Shown: positions 6,778 through 15,351, counted from the first letter of the stretch. The stretch is 16,625 nucleotides of DNA from Campylobacterota bacterium (GCA_015488875.1 WFMX01000049.1:1-16625), one strand, 5' to 3'. Notes: a model not told the origin generated them from the sequence alone. Numbers and translations: made by a program.

Positions 6778-9198
6778 ATGAATAGACTACATATATACCC
6801 AACTTCGAGAGTACTTCGTAGAGTATCCCAATCATCCAAAGAGAGTGATGGGTTTCTCCCTACACTTATGCGTATGGATGAGTTCGAAAAGAGAGCCGTT
6901 CTGCTGACAGATAGAGTGCTAGTCGACCCACTAAGTCGCATACTATATCTGCGTGAAGCATCTGATTTTGATGAATTTAAAAATCTTAAATTTGACAGAG
7001 GGCTTGTGAGATTTTTCACCAAGAGTGATGCTATCTTCAAGTTTTTTGAAGAGCTAGAGCAGGAGGAGATAGAGTTTTCTCAGCTGATAGAGGCTGATCC
7101 ATATGCTGAATTTGACAGAGATATATCCATACTTGAAAATTTGAGAGGTAGATATAGAGAGATACTAGAGAGCAGATCCCTCACCGATAGAGCATTCATA
7201 CCCAAAGAGCATAGACTCAATGAGAGCTTCATCGCTAGATACGAAGTGATAGAGATAAATATAGAGGGTTATCTCAGTAGATTTGAGATGAATCTCATAT
7301 CAAGATGTTCACTTCTCACTAGAGTCATCATACACTTCACTACCAATAGATTTAATCGCAAGATGGTAGAGCGATTTGGAGAGTACGGCATCACCCTACC
7401 ATCAGATAGCATAGTGAGTTTCGATTTCACTGCAAAAAAGCTACTAACTCAAGAGCCAAACAGTGCCACCATAGATGCGAAAGTATTAAAGACAGATGAG
7501 CGATATGAGCAGATAGCTTTGGCTTTTGTGGAGATAGAGAAGATGGTAGAGTCTGGCATATCAGCAGATGATATAGTCCTCATACTACCTGATGAGTCAC
7601 TCAAAGATAGTTTTCTACTCTACGACCACTTACACAATCTCAACTTTGCAATGGGCTTTGAGTATAGCAAAAAAGCTCCATACAAGAGGCTAGAGGCACT
7701 CCACAATTATCTAAAGAGTTACGATAAAGAGAGCCGATATGTATTGGAGAGGTATGGCGTATCTATATCTACTTTGGATGACATATCACCCAAGCAGTTG
7801 ATGACTATGGGCGAATTTTTTGAGATATTGAATGGAATGAAATTATTGGACTCTACACTAGCCACTAAAGAGAGTTCGTGGCAGAGAGGAGAGGGAGAGG
7901 AGCAGATATTTGAAGCACAGAGGTATATGCTACAGATATTTGACCACAAGAGAGATGACAATGAGACGAGTAGACATGAAATGAGTATTGAGGAGATGGA
8001 CTTTAAGAATTGGCTATTTTTGTGGATGAAGTATCTCTCTACTATCACCATAGATGACAACAGAGGTGGCAAAGTCACCGTGATGGGAGTGCTAGAGACT
8101 AGAGGCATGAGCTACGAAGGGGTAGTGATAGTAGATTTCAATGATGGCATAGTGCCTGCCACGACAAGCAAAGATCAATTTCTCAACACAACAGTACGAG
8201 CATTTGCCAAGCTACCCACGCTCAGCGATAGAGAGTCTCTACAAAAGTACTTCTATAAAAGGCTATTTGAGAGTGCGGCAAAGCTATCTATCATATACTC
8301 TAGTAGCGACAACAGATTGGTATCAAAATTTCTCTATGAGTTAGGGATTGAGGGTGGCGAGAGGGCATCTTCACAACTATCTATACTCTATAGTGAACAA
8401 AACAGGATAGTAGAGATAAGAGATCCGATAGTAGAAAAGTTTGATGCTAGAGATATCGTATGGTCTCCTACTAGACTCAAGGTATACCTAGAGTGTAAGA
8501 GAAGATATTACTACAAGTATATAGAGGGGATCAAGCAGAAAAAAGATGATCAGCTAAACGAGGGTTCGTTACTTCATTCACTACTAGATCATCTATACAG
8601 AGAGAGAGATCACTACACTTTCATAGATGATATGAGCAGAGAGATAGATAGATTATTGGATGAACTACTCCCTCCTCAAAATACCAAGATGAATGCCAAG
8701 ATAGTATACCAAAAGATGGTATGGAGAGAGAAGCTTAGAGGATATATGGAGAGTGAGATAGATCACTTCGCAAAGGATTGGAGGGTAGTCTCACGCGAGT
8801 ATGAGGTGACAGGCGAGATAGGTGGATTGAGGTTCAAAGGACGCATAGACCGCATAGACCAAAACAGTACAGAGACTTTGGTGATAGACTACAAGAGTGG
8901 CTCTATAGCAGAAGCCAATAGAGTAAAAAATCTTGAAAATTTGACAGATTTTCAGATGAGTATCTATAGTGATATATTGAGTCAAACATATCAAAACCTT
9001 ACACTATCGTTCATGCTGATACTAGAGGGTGGCAAGATGGAGGAGATCACTATGCTAGACGAGAAAAAAGATATCTTATATGATCATATCTCAGATCTCA
9101 AAGAGACCAAAAGTTTCACGGCCTTACGATGCGATGAGTTGCAAAAGTGCAAATATTGTGAATTTGTCCTATTGTGCGAGAGAGGAGAGTATCTTTGA
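6778..9198 (+). CDS. addB: AddB-type helicase-nuclease subunit
   Basis: Subunit of the AddAB recombination complex, which processes double-strand DNA ends for RecA loading. At 806 residues it matches the epsilon-type AddB (near 780-800), shorter than Bacillus AddB. The N-terminus HIYPTSRVLR is in the position of the first helicase motif but lacks a Walker A lysine loop. A degenerate helicase region follows (GVLETRGMSYEGVVIVDF near 440-460). The C-terminal PD-(D/E)XK nuclease has Asp691 in GRIDRID, then Asp704 and Lys706 in IDYKSG. Four cysteines (573, 791, 794, 800) fit the iron-sulfur staple of AddB. The ATG at 6778 has no Shine-Dalgarno sequence. It is divergent from the GT2 gene; no addA partner follows, and the next gene converges after 17 bases. 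Confidence 0.9.
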   Translation: MNRLHIYPTSRVLRRVSQSSKESDGFLPTLMRMDEFEKRAVLLTDRVLVDPLSRILYLREASDFDEFKNLKFDRGLVRFFTKSDAIFKFFEELEQEEIEFSQLIEADPYAEFDRDISILENLRGRYREILESRSLTDRAFIPKEHRLNESFIARYEVIEINIEGYLSRFEMNLISRCSLLTRVIIHFTTNRFNRKMVERFGEYGITLPSDSIVSFDFTAKKLLTQEPNSATIDAKVLKTDERYEQIALAFVEIEKMVESGISADDIVLILPDESLKDSFLLYDHLHNLNFAMGFEYSKKAPYKRLEALHNYLKSYDKESRYVLERYGVSISTLDDISPKQLMTMGEFFEILNGMKLLDSTLATKESSWQRGEGEEQIFEAQRYMLQIFDHKRDDNETSRHEMSIEEMDFKNWLFLWMKYLSTITIDDNRGGKVTVMGVLETRGMSYEGVVIVDFNDGIVPATTSKDQFLNTTVRAFAKLPTLSDRESLQKYFYKRLFESAAKLSIIYSSSDNRLVSKFLYELGIEGGERASSQLSILYSEQNRIVEIRDPIVEKFDARDIVWSPTRLKVYLECKRRYYYKYIEGIKQKKDDQLNEGSLLHSLLDHLYRERDHYTFIDDMSREIDRLLDELLPPQNTKMNAKIVYQKMVWREKLRGYMESEIDHFAKDWRVVSREYEVTGEIGGLRFKGRIDRIDQNSTETLVIDYKSGSIAEANRVKNLENLTDFQMSIYSDILSQTYQNLTLSFMLILEGGKMEEITMLDEKKDILYDHISDLKETKSFTALRCDELQKCKYCEFVLLCERGEYL

Positions 9199-9215
9199 GC
9201 CTTTTATGTCAGATA

Positions 9216-9713
9216 TTATTTAAAGTTACCAAACACAAGAGGTGCTTTGAGATCTAGCTGCTTCACCTCTGCCATTACCTTCTGTAAATCATCTATCTTT
9301 TTACCACTCACTCTCACTTCGTCACCCTGTATAGATGGGGTCACTTTGAGCTTGAGTGCCTTGATGGCTTTGGCTATCTCTTTGGCTTCGTCTTTATCTA
9401 TGGTGTCAACTATACGATAGATCACTTTGGTGTTGCCACCGCTTATCCCCTCTGTCTTGACCTCTTCGAGTGATTTGCCTGCTATGCCTCTCTTGATGAG
9501 TTTGGATATGAGTATATCTTTGAGTGCATCTATCTTGCTATCGCTTGATGAGCTTACAGACAGAGTCTTTGCACTCTCGTTTAGATTGAACTCTGCTACT
9601 AGACCCTTGAAGTCAAATCTAGTAGATACCTCTTTCTCTGCCATGATTAGAGCATTTTTTAGCTCCATCATATCAAGCTTTGCTGTGATGTCAAAGTAGT
9701 GATCTTTTGCCAT
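9216..9713 (-). CDS. yajQ: YajQ family nucleotide-binding protein
   Basis: Small soluble protein of the YajQ / UPF0234 family; members bind nucleotides or nucleic acids, and a Xanthomonas homologue binds cyclic di-GMP. Its role here is unknown. The 165 residues equal the usual length (E. coli 163). The hallmark N-terminus (DHYFDITAKLDMMELKNAL), the STRFDFKG segment, and the C-terminal QGDEVRVSGKKIDDLQ are all present. ATG at 9713 is preceded by AGGAGA, which overlaps the stop codon of hom (9724-9726), so translation is coupled to hom. It is the last gene of the five-gene operon and converges with addB; no terminator is visible in the 17-base gap. Confidence 0.95.
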   Translation of the reverse strand: MAKDHYFDITAKLDMMELKNALIMAEKEVSTRFDFKGLVAEFNLNESAKTLSVSSSSDSKIDALKDILISKLIKRGIAGKSLEEVKTEGISGGNTKVIYRIVDTIDKDEAKEIAKAIKALKLKVTPSIQGDEVRVSGKKIDDLQKVMAEVKQLDLKAPLVFGNFK

Positions 9714-9723
9714 TATGTATCTC

Positions 9724-10986
9724 CTATTTTTCTATACGCATCATGGCTATATCACCATGCACTACGCTCAGTGCAGATAGTGCCTTGATGGCATCTTGCA
9801 TTTTGGACTCTTGACAAATATGTGTCGTAAATAGTAGTTTTGCTATGTCGTCATCATTGGTCGGCTTCTGAAGCATCGACTCTATAGAGATGCCAAACTT
9901 ACCGAGAGTAGATGTGATAGATGCCAATACACCGCTTTGGTCATCTACCATAAGTCTAAGATAGTAATGTGTCACTATCTCATCCCTAGAGAGTAGTTTT
10001 AGATTGCTTTGGAAGCCCTCCTTGTATCCTAGCATCGGCTCTCTATTGCCTCTGACTATATCTACTATATCGGCTATGACAGCACTAGCTGTAGCATCAC
10101 CACCAGCACCAGCACCATAATACATAGTCTCACCTACTCTGTCGCCAACTACAGTGACGGCATTCATAACACCATCTACTTTGGCTATCATAGAGCTTTG
10201 TGGTATCATAGTAGAGTGTACTCTCAACTCTATGCCCTCTTCTACTTTTTTGGCTATACCTAGTAGCTTTATCTCATATCCAAACTCTTTGGCGAATGCT
10301 ACATCAGTCTGAGTGATATTTTCGATACCCTCTATGAGTATATCTTCTGGCTTAGCATCTATACCATAGGCGATACTAGCCAATATAAGCAACTTATGTG
10401 AAGCATCGAACCCACCTACATCGAAGGTAGGGTCAGCCTCTGCATATCCTAGCTCTTGAGCCTCTTTGAGTATATCGTCATAGTTGGCTCCCTCATTTAT
10501 CATCTTGGTCAACATATAGTTGCAAGTTCCATTCATAATACCCTGCATAGACTCTATGTGGTTGGCAGATAGTCCGCTTCTCAAAGCACCAATGACAGGT
10601 ATCCCACCTGCTGTACTTGCCTCATACATAAATGGTATATCTCCTGCAAGCTCCTGTAGCTCATATCTGTGATAAGCCAGTAGCGCCTTATTGGCAGTCA
10701 CTACCGCTTTGCCGTTACTCAATGCTCTTTTGACTAGCTCGTATGGCTCTTCTACGCCACCCATTAATTCCACAACTATATCTATCTCTGGGTCATCTAT
10801 GATATCTGATGGGTTATCACTAAGCTTGATAGAGACAGCTCTATCTTTGGATAGATTTTTGACTACCCCTGCTTTGGCTATTATCTTTTTGCCTGCTCTA
10901 GCTTCGATGATATCACCATTTGCCTCTAGTATATTGGCTACACTAGTCCCTACTGTACCTACCCCTAGTATACCTATATTTACCAT
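9724..10986 (-). CDS. hom: homoserine dehydrogenase
   Basis: Reduces aspartate semialdehyde to homoserine with NAD(P)H, the branch step to threonine and methionine. At 420 residues it is the monofunctional three-domain type. Seen: Rossmann loop GILGVGTVG (5-13), TANK with Lys100, the substrate domain MQGIMNGTCNYML and EADPTFDVGGFDASHK with catalytic Lys198, and a C-terminal ACT domain from about residue 350 (LRLMVDDQSGVLASI). The ACT domain suggests allosteric feedback, usually by threonine; that is family knowledge. The ATG lies one base after the alaC stop, with AGAGGA inside the end of alaC. Confidence 0.97.
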   Translation of the reverse strand: MVNIGILGVGTVGTSVANILEANGDIIEARAGKKIIAKAGVVKNLSKDRAVSIKLSDNPSDIIDDPEIDIVVELMGGVEEPYELVKRALSNGKAVVTANKALLAYHRYELQELAGDIPFMYEASTAGGIPVIGALRSGLSANHIESMQGIMNGTCNYMLTKMINEGANYDDILKEAQELGYAEADPTFDVGGFDASHKLLILASIAYGIDAKPEDILIEGIENITQTDVAFAKEFGYEIKLLGIAKKVEEGIELRVHSTMIPQSSMIAKVDGVMNAVTVVGDRVGETMYYGAGAGGDATASAVIADIVDIVRGNREPMLGYKEGFQSNLKLLSRDEIVTHYYLRLMVDDQSGVLASITSTLGKFGISIESMLQKPTNDDDIAKLLFTTHICQESKMQDAIKALSALSVVHGDIAMMRIEK

Positions 10987-10987
10987 G

Positions 10988-12238
10988 CTATTTGTTATCC
11001 TCTTTTGTATTACCTGTCTTGTTCTGTTCTATTTCTTTGAGAAACTTCTTGATATTTTTTGCTGCTTGACGGATACGCTTCTCATTTTCTATGAGGGCTA
11101 TGCGGACATATTGATCGCCATATTTCCCAAACCCAATCCCTGGGCTGACCGCTACGCCTGCCCTGATAAGTAGCTGCTTTGAAAACTCAAGCGACCCCAT
11201 ATCTCTAGCTACTTTGGGTATCTTCGCCCATACAAACATGCTCGCCCTTGGTGTGGAGAGTTTCCATCCTGCATTGCCAAATGATTTGATAAGCACATCT
11301 CTTCGCTTTTGATATAGTGGGATGATCTGCTCTGTAGGTATATCCCCATGCTCATCTAGTGCTACTGTAGCAGCGACTTGGATAGGTGTAAACATGCCAT
11401 AATCGAGCCAAGATTTGATACTCTGCAAAGCACCGATGAGTTTCTTGTTTCCTACTATAAAGCCTACTCTCCATCCTGCCATGTTATAGCTTTTGGAGAG
11501 GGTATAGCTCTCTACGGCTACATCTTTGGCACCCTCTACCTCCATGATAGATGGTGTGGTATATCCATCGAATGTGATGTCTGCATATGCTATATCTGAT
11601 ATGATATAAAATCTCTTCTCTCTCGCCAATGCCACCAATCTCTCATAAAACTGAGGTGTGACTGTAGCAGTAGATGGGTTGTGAGGGAAGTTGACTACCA
11701 AAAATTTGGCTTTTGGTACAGAGTTGTCAAGTGCAGATATCACATCCTCTAAAAATCTATCTTCATCTACTTCAAATGTCTCTTCATCGAATATCACTTC
11801 CATCTTCTCTACATTTGCACCAGCAAGTACAAAAGCTTGAGAGTGTATAGGGTATGTAGGATCAGGCACTATGGCTACATCACCTGGGTTCGATATGGCT
11901 TGTACTAAGTGTACATACCCCTCCTTGCTTCCCATGGTAGCTACTACCTCTTCGTTGGGATCTAAGTCTACTCCGTACTTGCGTTTGTACCAATTGCTCA
12001 TAGCTAGACGAAGTTTGTAAATACCCTTACTAGCACTATATCCGTGCGTCTTCTTCTTTTTGGCTGTTTCGCATAGCTTATCGACTATGGGCTTTGGTGT
12101 AGGAGCATCAGGATTTCCCATTGAGAAGTCTATGATGTCTTCGCCTGCTCTTCTAGCCTCCATCTTTATATCATTGATCTCTGCAAATATATATTTTGGT
12201 AGTCTATTTATCTTTTCGAACTGTATCTCATCAAACAT
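10988..12238 (-). CDS. alaC: AlaC-type pyridoxal-phosphate aminotransferase
   Basis: Class I/II aminotransferase closest by motif recall to E. coli AlaC, which makes alanine from pyruvate and glutamate. Epsilon homologues are often labelled LL-diaminopimelate aminotransferase, and the substrate cannot be settled from sequence. The 416 residues show the N-terminal DIIDFSMGNPD, the cofactor contacts Asn187 (NPST), Asp215 and Tyr218 (SDIAYAD), the Schiff-base lysine Lys249 in LSKSYNMAGWRVGF, and the C-terminal carboxylate-binding VRIAL. The tail is highly charged. ATG at 12238 follows AGAGGATAG, where the ribosome-binding site overlaps the stop of the RodZ-like gene. It is third in the operon, just ahead of hom. 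Confidence 0.9.
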   Translation of the reverse strand: MFDEIQFEKINRLPKYIFAEINDIKMEARRAGEDIIDFSMGNPDAPTPKPIVDKLCETAKKKKTHGYSASKGIYKLRLAMSNWYKRKYGVDLDPNEEVVATMGSKEGYVHLVQAISNPGDVAIVPDPTYPIHSQAFVLAGANVEKMEVIFDEETFEVDEDRFLEDVISALDNSVPKAKFLVVNFPHNPSTATVTPQFYERLVALAREKRFYIISDIAYADITFDGYTTPSIMEVEGAKDVAVESYTLSKSYNMAGWRVGFIVGNKKLIGALQSIKSWLDYGMFTPIQVAATVALDEHGDIPTEQIIPLYQKRRDVLIKSFGNAGWKLSTPRASMFVWAKIPKVARDMGSLEFSKQLLIRAGVAVSPGIGFGKYGDQYVRIALIENEKRIRQAAKNIKKFLKEIEQNKTGNTKEDNK

Positions 12239-12241
12239 ACT

Positions 12242-13201
12242 CTATCCTCTCAATGCCTCTTTGTACTCATCTTCACTCAATTGGTGAATGCCATCTTGGT
12301 CTAGCTTGAAAAATATCTTTCCACTTCCGCCATACTCTTCAAATATATCATTATCTATGAAAGCAAATACACTATTTTCGGTTCTAAATAACCAGCCGTT
12401 CTCTTTCAAGTCTATATCGTACTGCTCTTTTCTCTTAAATCTAAACTCTTTTTTGGTATTTAGGTTTACGAGCTGAAAAAGCATTATTTTTTGTGGTAGT
12501 ATAGTTATTTTCTCTCTTTTGATCGCAGAGGTATCTTGTGCGGTTTCACTCTTTTGGCTTACAATTACCGTATCCTCTTTTGGCACTTTGGAGATATTAC
12601 TATCTTGTAGTGGAGTATCATTCTGATCTGTTGCCTCACTACTCTTTGTAGTGACCTCTACCTCTTGAATATCTATCTTCTCTACAGGTGTTGATGCTAC
12701 GGCAGATAGATTCTCCTCTTCGATTGCCAATACGACAGTGGTATCTTTGGAGGATTTGCCATTGACTTTCTCCATAATAGTATCTTTTCCTGCTATGATG
12801 ATATCGAGTATACTTTTTTCATTTTTGGTCTCTATATCATGTGATACGGGTCTATAATATGAGCTAAAAAAATACCAAGAACCATATGTAATCACTCCTA
12901 TCAACAGAAGCACAAAAAATTTAGACAGAAAGTTGTTCTCTTGGACAACAGGCTCCATCACCACAAATCTATTGTTGTCATAGCTACTCTTTTCATCGAA
13001 ATGTATGGTGGCTTCATCTCTCGTCTCATTGAGTTCTACGCCATACTCTCTCTCAAGTATAGACAATATACCTATCACCTGTGATCTATTTAGATCGTAA
13101 AATTCTCCATTGGATAGTTTGTCAAGTAGATTTTTTGAAACATGTGTTCTCTTGATGACATCTCTAACGGTCTCTTGTTTTATCAACTCATTTAGTTGCA
13201 T
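12242..13201 (-). CDS. RodZ-like single-span membrane protein
   Basis: A 319-residue protein with RodZ-like layout but no clear identity. Residues 1 to about 60 form a helix-turn-helix-like helical domain. One membrane segment runs about 92-114 (FFVLLLIGVITYGSWYFF), which puts the C-terminus in the periplasm by analogy with RodZ. Residues 118-225 are a low-complexity Glu/Lys/Ser/Thr linker with repeated valine-rich stretches. A compact domain fills about 226-319 (ITILPQKIMLFQLVNL...WLFRTENSVFAF). RodZ links MreB to the cell wall; whether this protein does so is inference. The start codon lies inside the upstream methyltransferase gene, a 14-base overlap, with AGGATGAG as ribosome-binding site. 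alaC starts three bases after its stop. Confidence 0.8.
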   Translation of the reverse strand: MQLNELIKQETVRDVIKRTHVSKNLLDKLSNGEFYDLNRSQVIGILSILEREYGVELNETRDEATIHFDEKSSYDNNRFVVMEPVVQENNFLSKFFVLLLIGVITYGSWYFFSSYYRPVSHDIETKNEKSILDIIIAGKDTIMEKVNGKSSKDTTVVLAIEEENLSAVASTPVEKIDIQEVEVTTKSSEATDQNDTPLQDSNISKVPKEDTVIVSQKSETAQDTSAIKREKITILPQKIMLFQLVNLNTKKEFRFKRKEQYDIDLKENGWLFRTENSVFAFIDNDIFEEYGGSGKIFFKLDQDGIHQLSEDEYKEALRG

Positions 13202-13874
13202 ATCTCATCCTGTGTATTAAAATAGCTGCTGCTGCTGAGACATTGAGCGAATCAAAATCGTTCGCCATCTCTATAGATACTCTCTCTTTGACTTTTGACA
13301 TTGTCTTTTTGGACAAACCTCTATCCTCACTTCCCAAAATCAATACTCTCTTGGGGGCTATGCCTATAGTAGATATACTCTCCCCATCCATAGAAGCACC
13401 ATAGGATACAAATCCTAGCTGATGAAGCTCGTTGAAGATATCCAATATATTGTGAGATATCATAAATGGTATATCTAGCAATGCTCCTGAGCTTGTGCGT
13501 GTAATGGCAGCCATATTTAACTGCTTTACGCCTGTGGCTATGATGGCATCTACACCTAAGGCATATGCACTTCTAGCTATAGCACCTATATTGCCCACAT
13601 CTGTCAAGCCATCCAAAACTAGAATAAAATCACTTTTTTTTATCTGTGCAAAATCACTAAATTTAAACTCATCAAGCTCTATCAATATCCCCTGATGGTT
13701 GCCACCTTTACTCATCGACTGAGCCCATTTCGTCTCTAAAAATTTGATCTTGGGTCTATATAGATCAAAGAGTGCTTGTGGCAACAATCCTTTTTTTGCA
13801 AGATATACTGTTTTTATCTCTTCTGCGTGATGCTCAAGTGCATGCAAGCAGACCTGTTTACCATAAATTATCAT
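13188..13874 (-). CDS. rlmB: SpoU (TrmH/RlmB) family 2'-O-methyltransferase
   Basis: Predicted S-adenosylmethionine-dependent ribose 2'-O-methyltransferase with a trefoil-knot fold; the closest guess is RlmB, which modifies 23S rRNA, although a tRNA target is possible. The N-terminal substrate domain begins MIIYGKQVCLHAL. The three SpoU motifs follow: VGNIGAIARSAYALG, then RVLILGSEDRGLS, then SLNVSAAAAILIHRMR. Start choice: the frame opens at a TTG at 13892, but the family N-terminus begins at the ATG at 13874 (228 residues). Neither has a close ribosome-binding site; GGAT lies 13 bases before the ATG. It is the first gene of the methyltransferase - RodZ-like - alaC - hom - yajQ operon and overlaps the next gene by 14 bases. 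Confidence 0.88.
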   Translation of the reverse strand: MIIYGKQVCLHALEHHAEEIKTVYLAKKGLLPQALFDLYRPKIKFLETKWAQSMSKGGNHQGILIELDEFKFSDFAQIKKSDFILVLDGLTDVGNIGAIARSAYALGVDAIIATGVKQLNMAAITRTSSGALLDIPFMISHNILDIFNELHQLGFVSYGASMDGESISTIGIAPKRVLILGSEDRGLSKKTMSKVKERVSIEMANDFDSLNVSAAAAILIHRMRYATK

Positions 13875-13881
13875 AAAAAGG

Positions 13882-13887
13882 ATTTTA
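13882..13887 (-). promoter_or_regulatory. possible -10 element directly before the rRNA methyltransferase
   Basis: On the minus strand this is TAAAAT within GGATAAAATCC, ending seven bases before the ATG at 13874. If used, the transcript would be nearly leaderless. There is no matching -35 box, and the element overlaps the weak GGAT ribosome-binding candidate, so the call is tentative. Confidence 0.3.
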
Positions 13888-13969
13888 TCCAACTTTTGCT
13901 GTCACTATCTTAAGTAAGCGATAAAGTAAAGCCTCTTGTTGTGATTTTATGATAATATTGTCAGACAAG

Positions 13970-14015
13970 GAACCGCACAAGAACAAAACTACCCATATCA
14001 CTATTTGTGCGGTTC
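13970..14015 (-). terminator. GC-rich hairpin after the FadL-like gene
   Basis: GAACCGCACAA at 13970-13980 is exactly mirrored by TTGTGCGGTTC at 14005-14015 with a 24-base loop. The 11-bp stem is unusually GC-rich for this DNA and lies 27 bases past the FadL-like stop. The bases after the stem in that gene's direction (CTTGTCTG) are only modestly T-rich. It probably ends transcription before the next operon. A small TTGTC-A-GACAA repeat sits just beyond at 13958-13968. Confidence 0.5.
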
Positions 14016-14042
14016 TTAATCGTCCTTTTCGTAGGTCAGATA

Positions 14043-15299
14043 CTAAAATTCATACGAGATTCCAATAGTGGTCAAGTATGCACCACCACCTGCGAAGCTT
14101 CCACCATTGGCAAGTATAGGGTTGTCGGCTACACCTCTCTCTACAGATATAGGATCTTTGCTGTCATACAAAAATGCCAAACCCCAAGAGAGATTTTCGT
14201 TCTGTTGATACCTGAAACCCATAGAAAATACCTTGGCATCGCTATCTGGCAATTCAAATCCCAAAGTTTTGGGTATAGTAGGTGTCTCGTCTAGTGCAAA
14301 ACCGATCATGGCAGTTATTTTATTGCCCATGGCGATAGTCGCACCTACTCTAAATGTATTTGTATCTACCCAGTGCTTCGGTATAGGAGTATCAAATACA
14401 GGAGTTAATGGTCCTATATTTGCACCACCATACTCAAAATCTAAAGTCTCATACTTAGACCAAAATGTCCTCTCGTAGCCCAATTCAAGTGTAAATGTAC
14501 CTCCCCAAGTCTTACTGATGGCTACATTGAGAGCGGCTGGCAGTGGCACTGAGACACTAGCATCACCGCTATATAGCATCCTTCCACCTGCCGATAGATC
14601 TGCCGTACCCTCTTCGTTGATATCAACATTTGATCTATAGGTGAGAGCTATATTTATATCATCGCTTGCCCTATATGCCAATGCTATATTGTATCCAAAC
14701 TCTATAGTGTCACCCTCCATATCTCTGGCTATATTGGCTCTCGGATCGCCGATGATGGCACTTATGGTGGCACCGTCACTTTTGACTATACCCTCGCTAT
14801 AGACCATTCTCAATCCACCTGCTACAGAGAATTGATCACTTATACGATACGATAGCGTAGGGTTGAGTTCTATGATTTTGAGTGTGAACTCTTCTGCATA
14901 GGCTTTTTGGGCTGGAGTTTGCCATCTTTTGGTCAAGCCACCTGGTGCAGCCAAGCTCACACCCCATCTATAATCACCATAGGCTTTAGATACATAATGA
15001 AAATATGGAATAGGTAGATTTTCACTCTCTGATGAACCTGAGAAAGGAGCTGCTAAACTATAGTCTATGGTTGGGAGATGTGCTAGCGTGACACCGCCCT
15101 CTATATACTGCTTCTCATCTGCCATAAAGCTCATATTTGCAGGGTTGTAGTAGTTCGTGTCAGCCCCTGAAGTGTGTGCCACATAGGCCGCACCTAATGC
15201 CATAGAGTTGAGTGACTGCTCTGGTATCTTGTACCCACCCGCTACTACCATCGAACTAGCGACTATACTTAGCGATAATCCTTTTACCATATTCTTCAT
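14043..15299 (-). CDS. FadL/OmpP1/TodX family outer-membrane channel
   Basis: Predicted 14-strand outer-membrane barrel for uptake of hydrophobic molecules such as fatty acids or aromatic compounds; the substrate is not predictable. At 418 residues it has the family length. Residues 1 to about 20 are a Sec signal peptide (basic start, then GLSLSIVASSMVVA). The mature N-terminus GYKIPEQSLNSMALGAAYVA and YYNPANMSFM form the hatch with the conserved NPA motif. Alternating aromatic strands fill the rest, and the protein ends in SYEF with the terminal Phe needed for barrel assembly. ATG at 15299 follows AAAGGGA. It appears to be its own unit: a -10-like TACAAT lies upstream and a strong hairpin downstream. 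Confidence 0.93.
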   Translation of the reverse strand: MKNMVKGLSLSIVASSMVVAGGYKIPEQSLNSMALGAAYVAHTSGADTNYYNPANMSFMADEKQYIEGGVTLAHLPTIDYSLAAPFSGSSESENLPIPYFHYVSKAYGDYRWGVSLAAPGGLTKRWQTPAQKAYAEEFTLKIIELNPTLSYRISDQFSVAGGLRMVYSEGIVKSDGATISAIIGDPRANIARDMEGDTIEFGYNIALAYRASDDINIALTYRSNVDINEEGTADLSAGGRMLYSGDASVSVPLPAALNVAISKTWGGTFTLELGYERTFWSKYETLDFEYGGANIGPLTPVFDTPIPKHWVDTNTFRVGATIAMGNKITAMIGFALDETPTIPKTLGFELPDSDAKVFSMGFRYQQNENLSWGLAFLYDSKDPISVERGVADNPILANGGSFAGGGAYLTTIGISYEF

Positions 15300-15326
15300 A
15301 TTTATCCCTTTTTATCCAAATAATAT

Positions 15327-15332
15327 ATTGTA
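15327..15332 (-). promoter_or_regulatory. -10 element of the FadL-like gene
   Basis: TACAAT on the minus strand, in the 52-base gap between the second glycosyltransferase stop and the FadL-like start. Transcription would begin near 15320 and include the AAAGGGA ribosome-binding site. An overlapping TATTAT (15320-15325) is an alternative. No clear -35 is present. Confidence 0.4.
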
Positions 15333-15351
15333 GCTAAATTTAAGTGTAAAA

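Noticed and set aside
12242..13201. Transcription factor call for the RodZ-like protein
   Set aside because: The helix-turn-helix-like domain is attached to a membrane span and a periplasmic domain, which fits RodZ-like architecture better than a soluble regulator.
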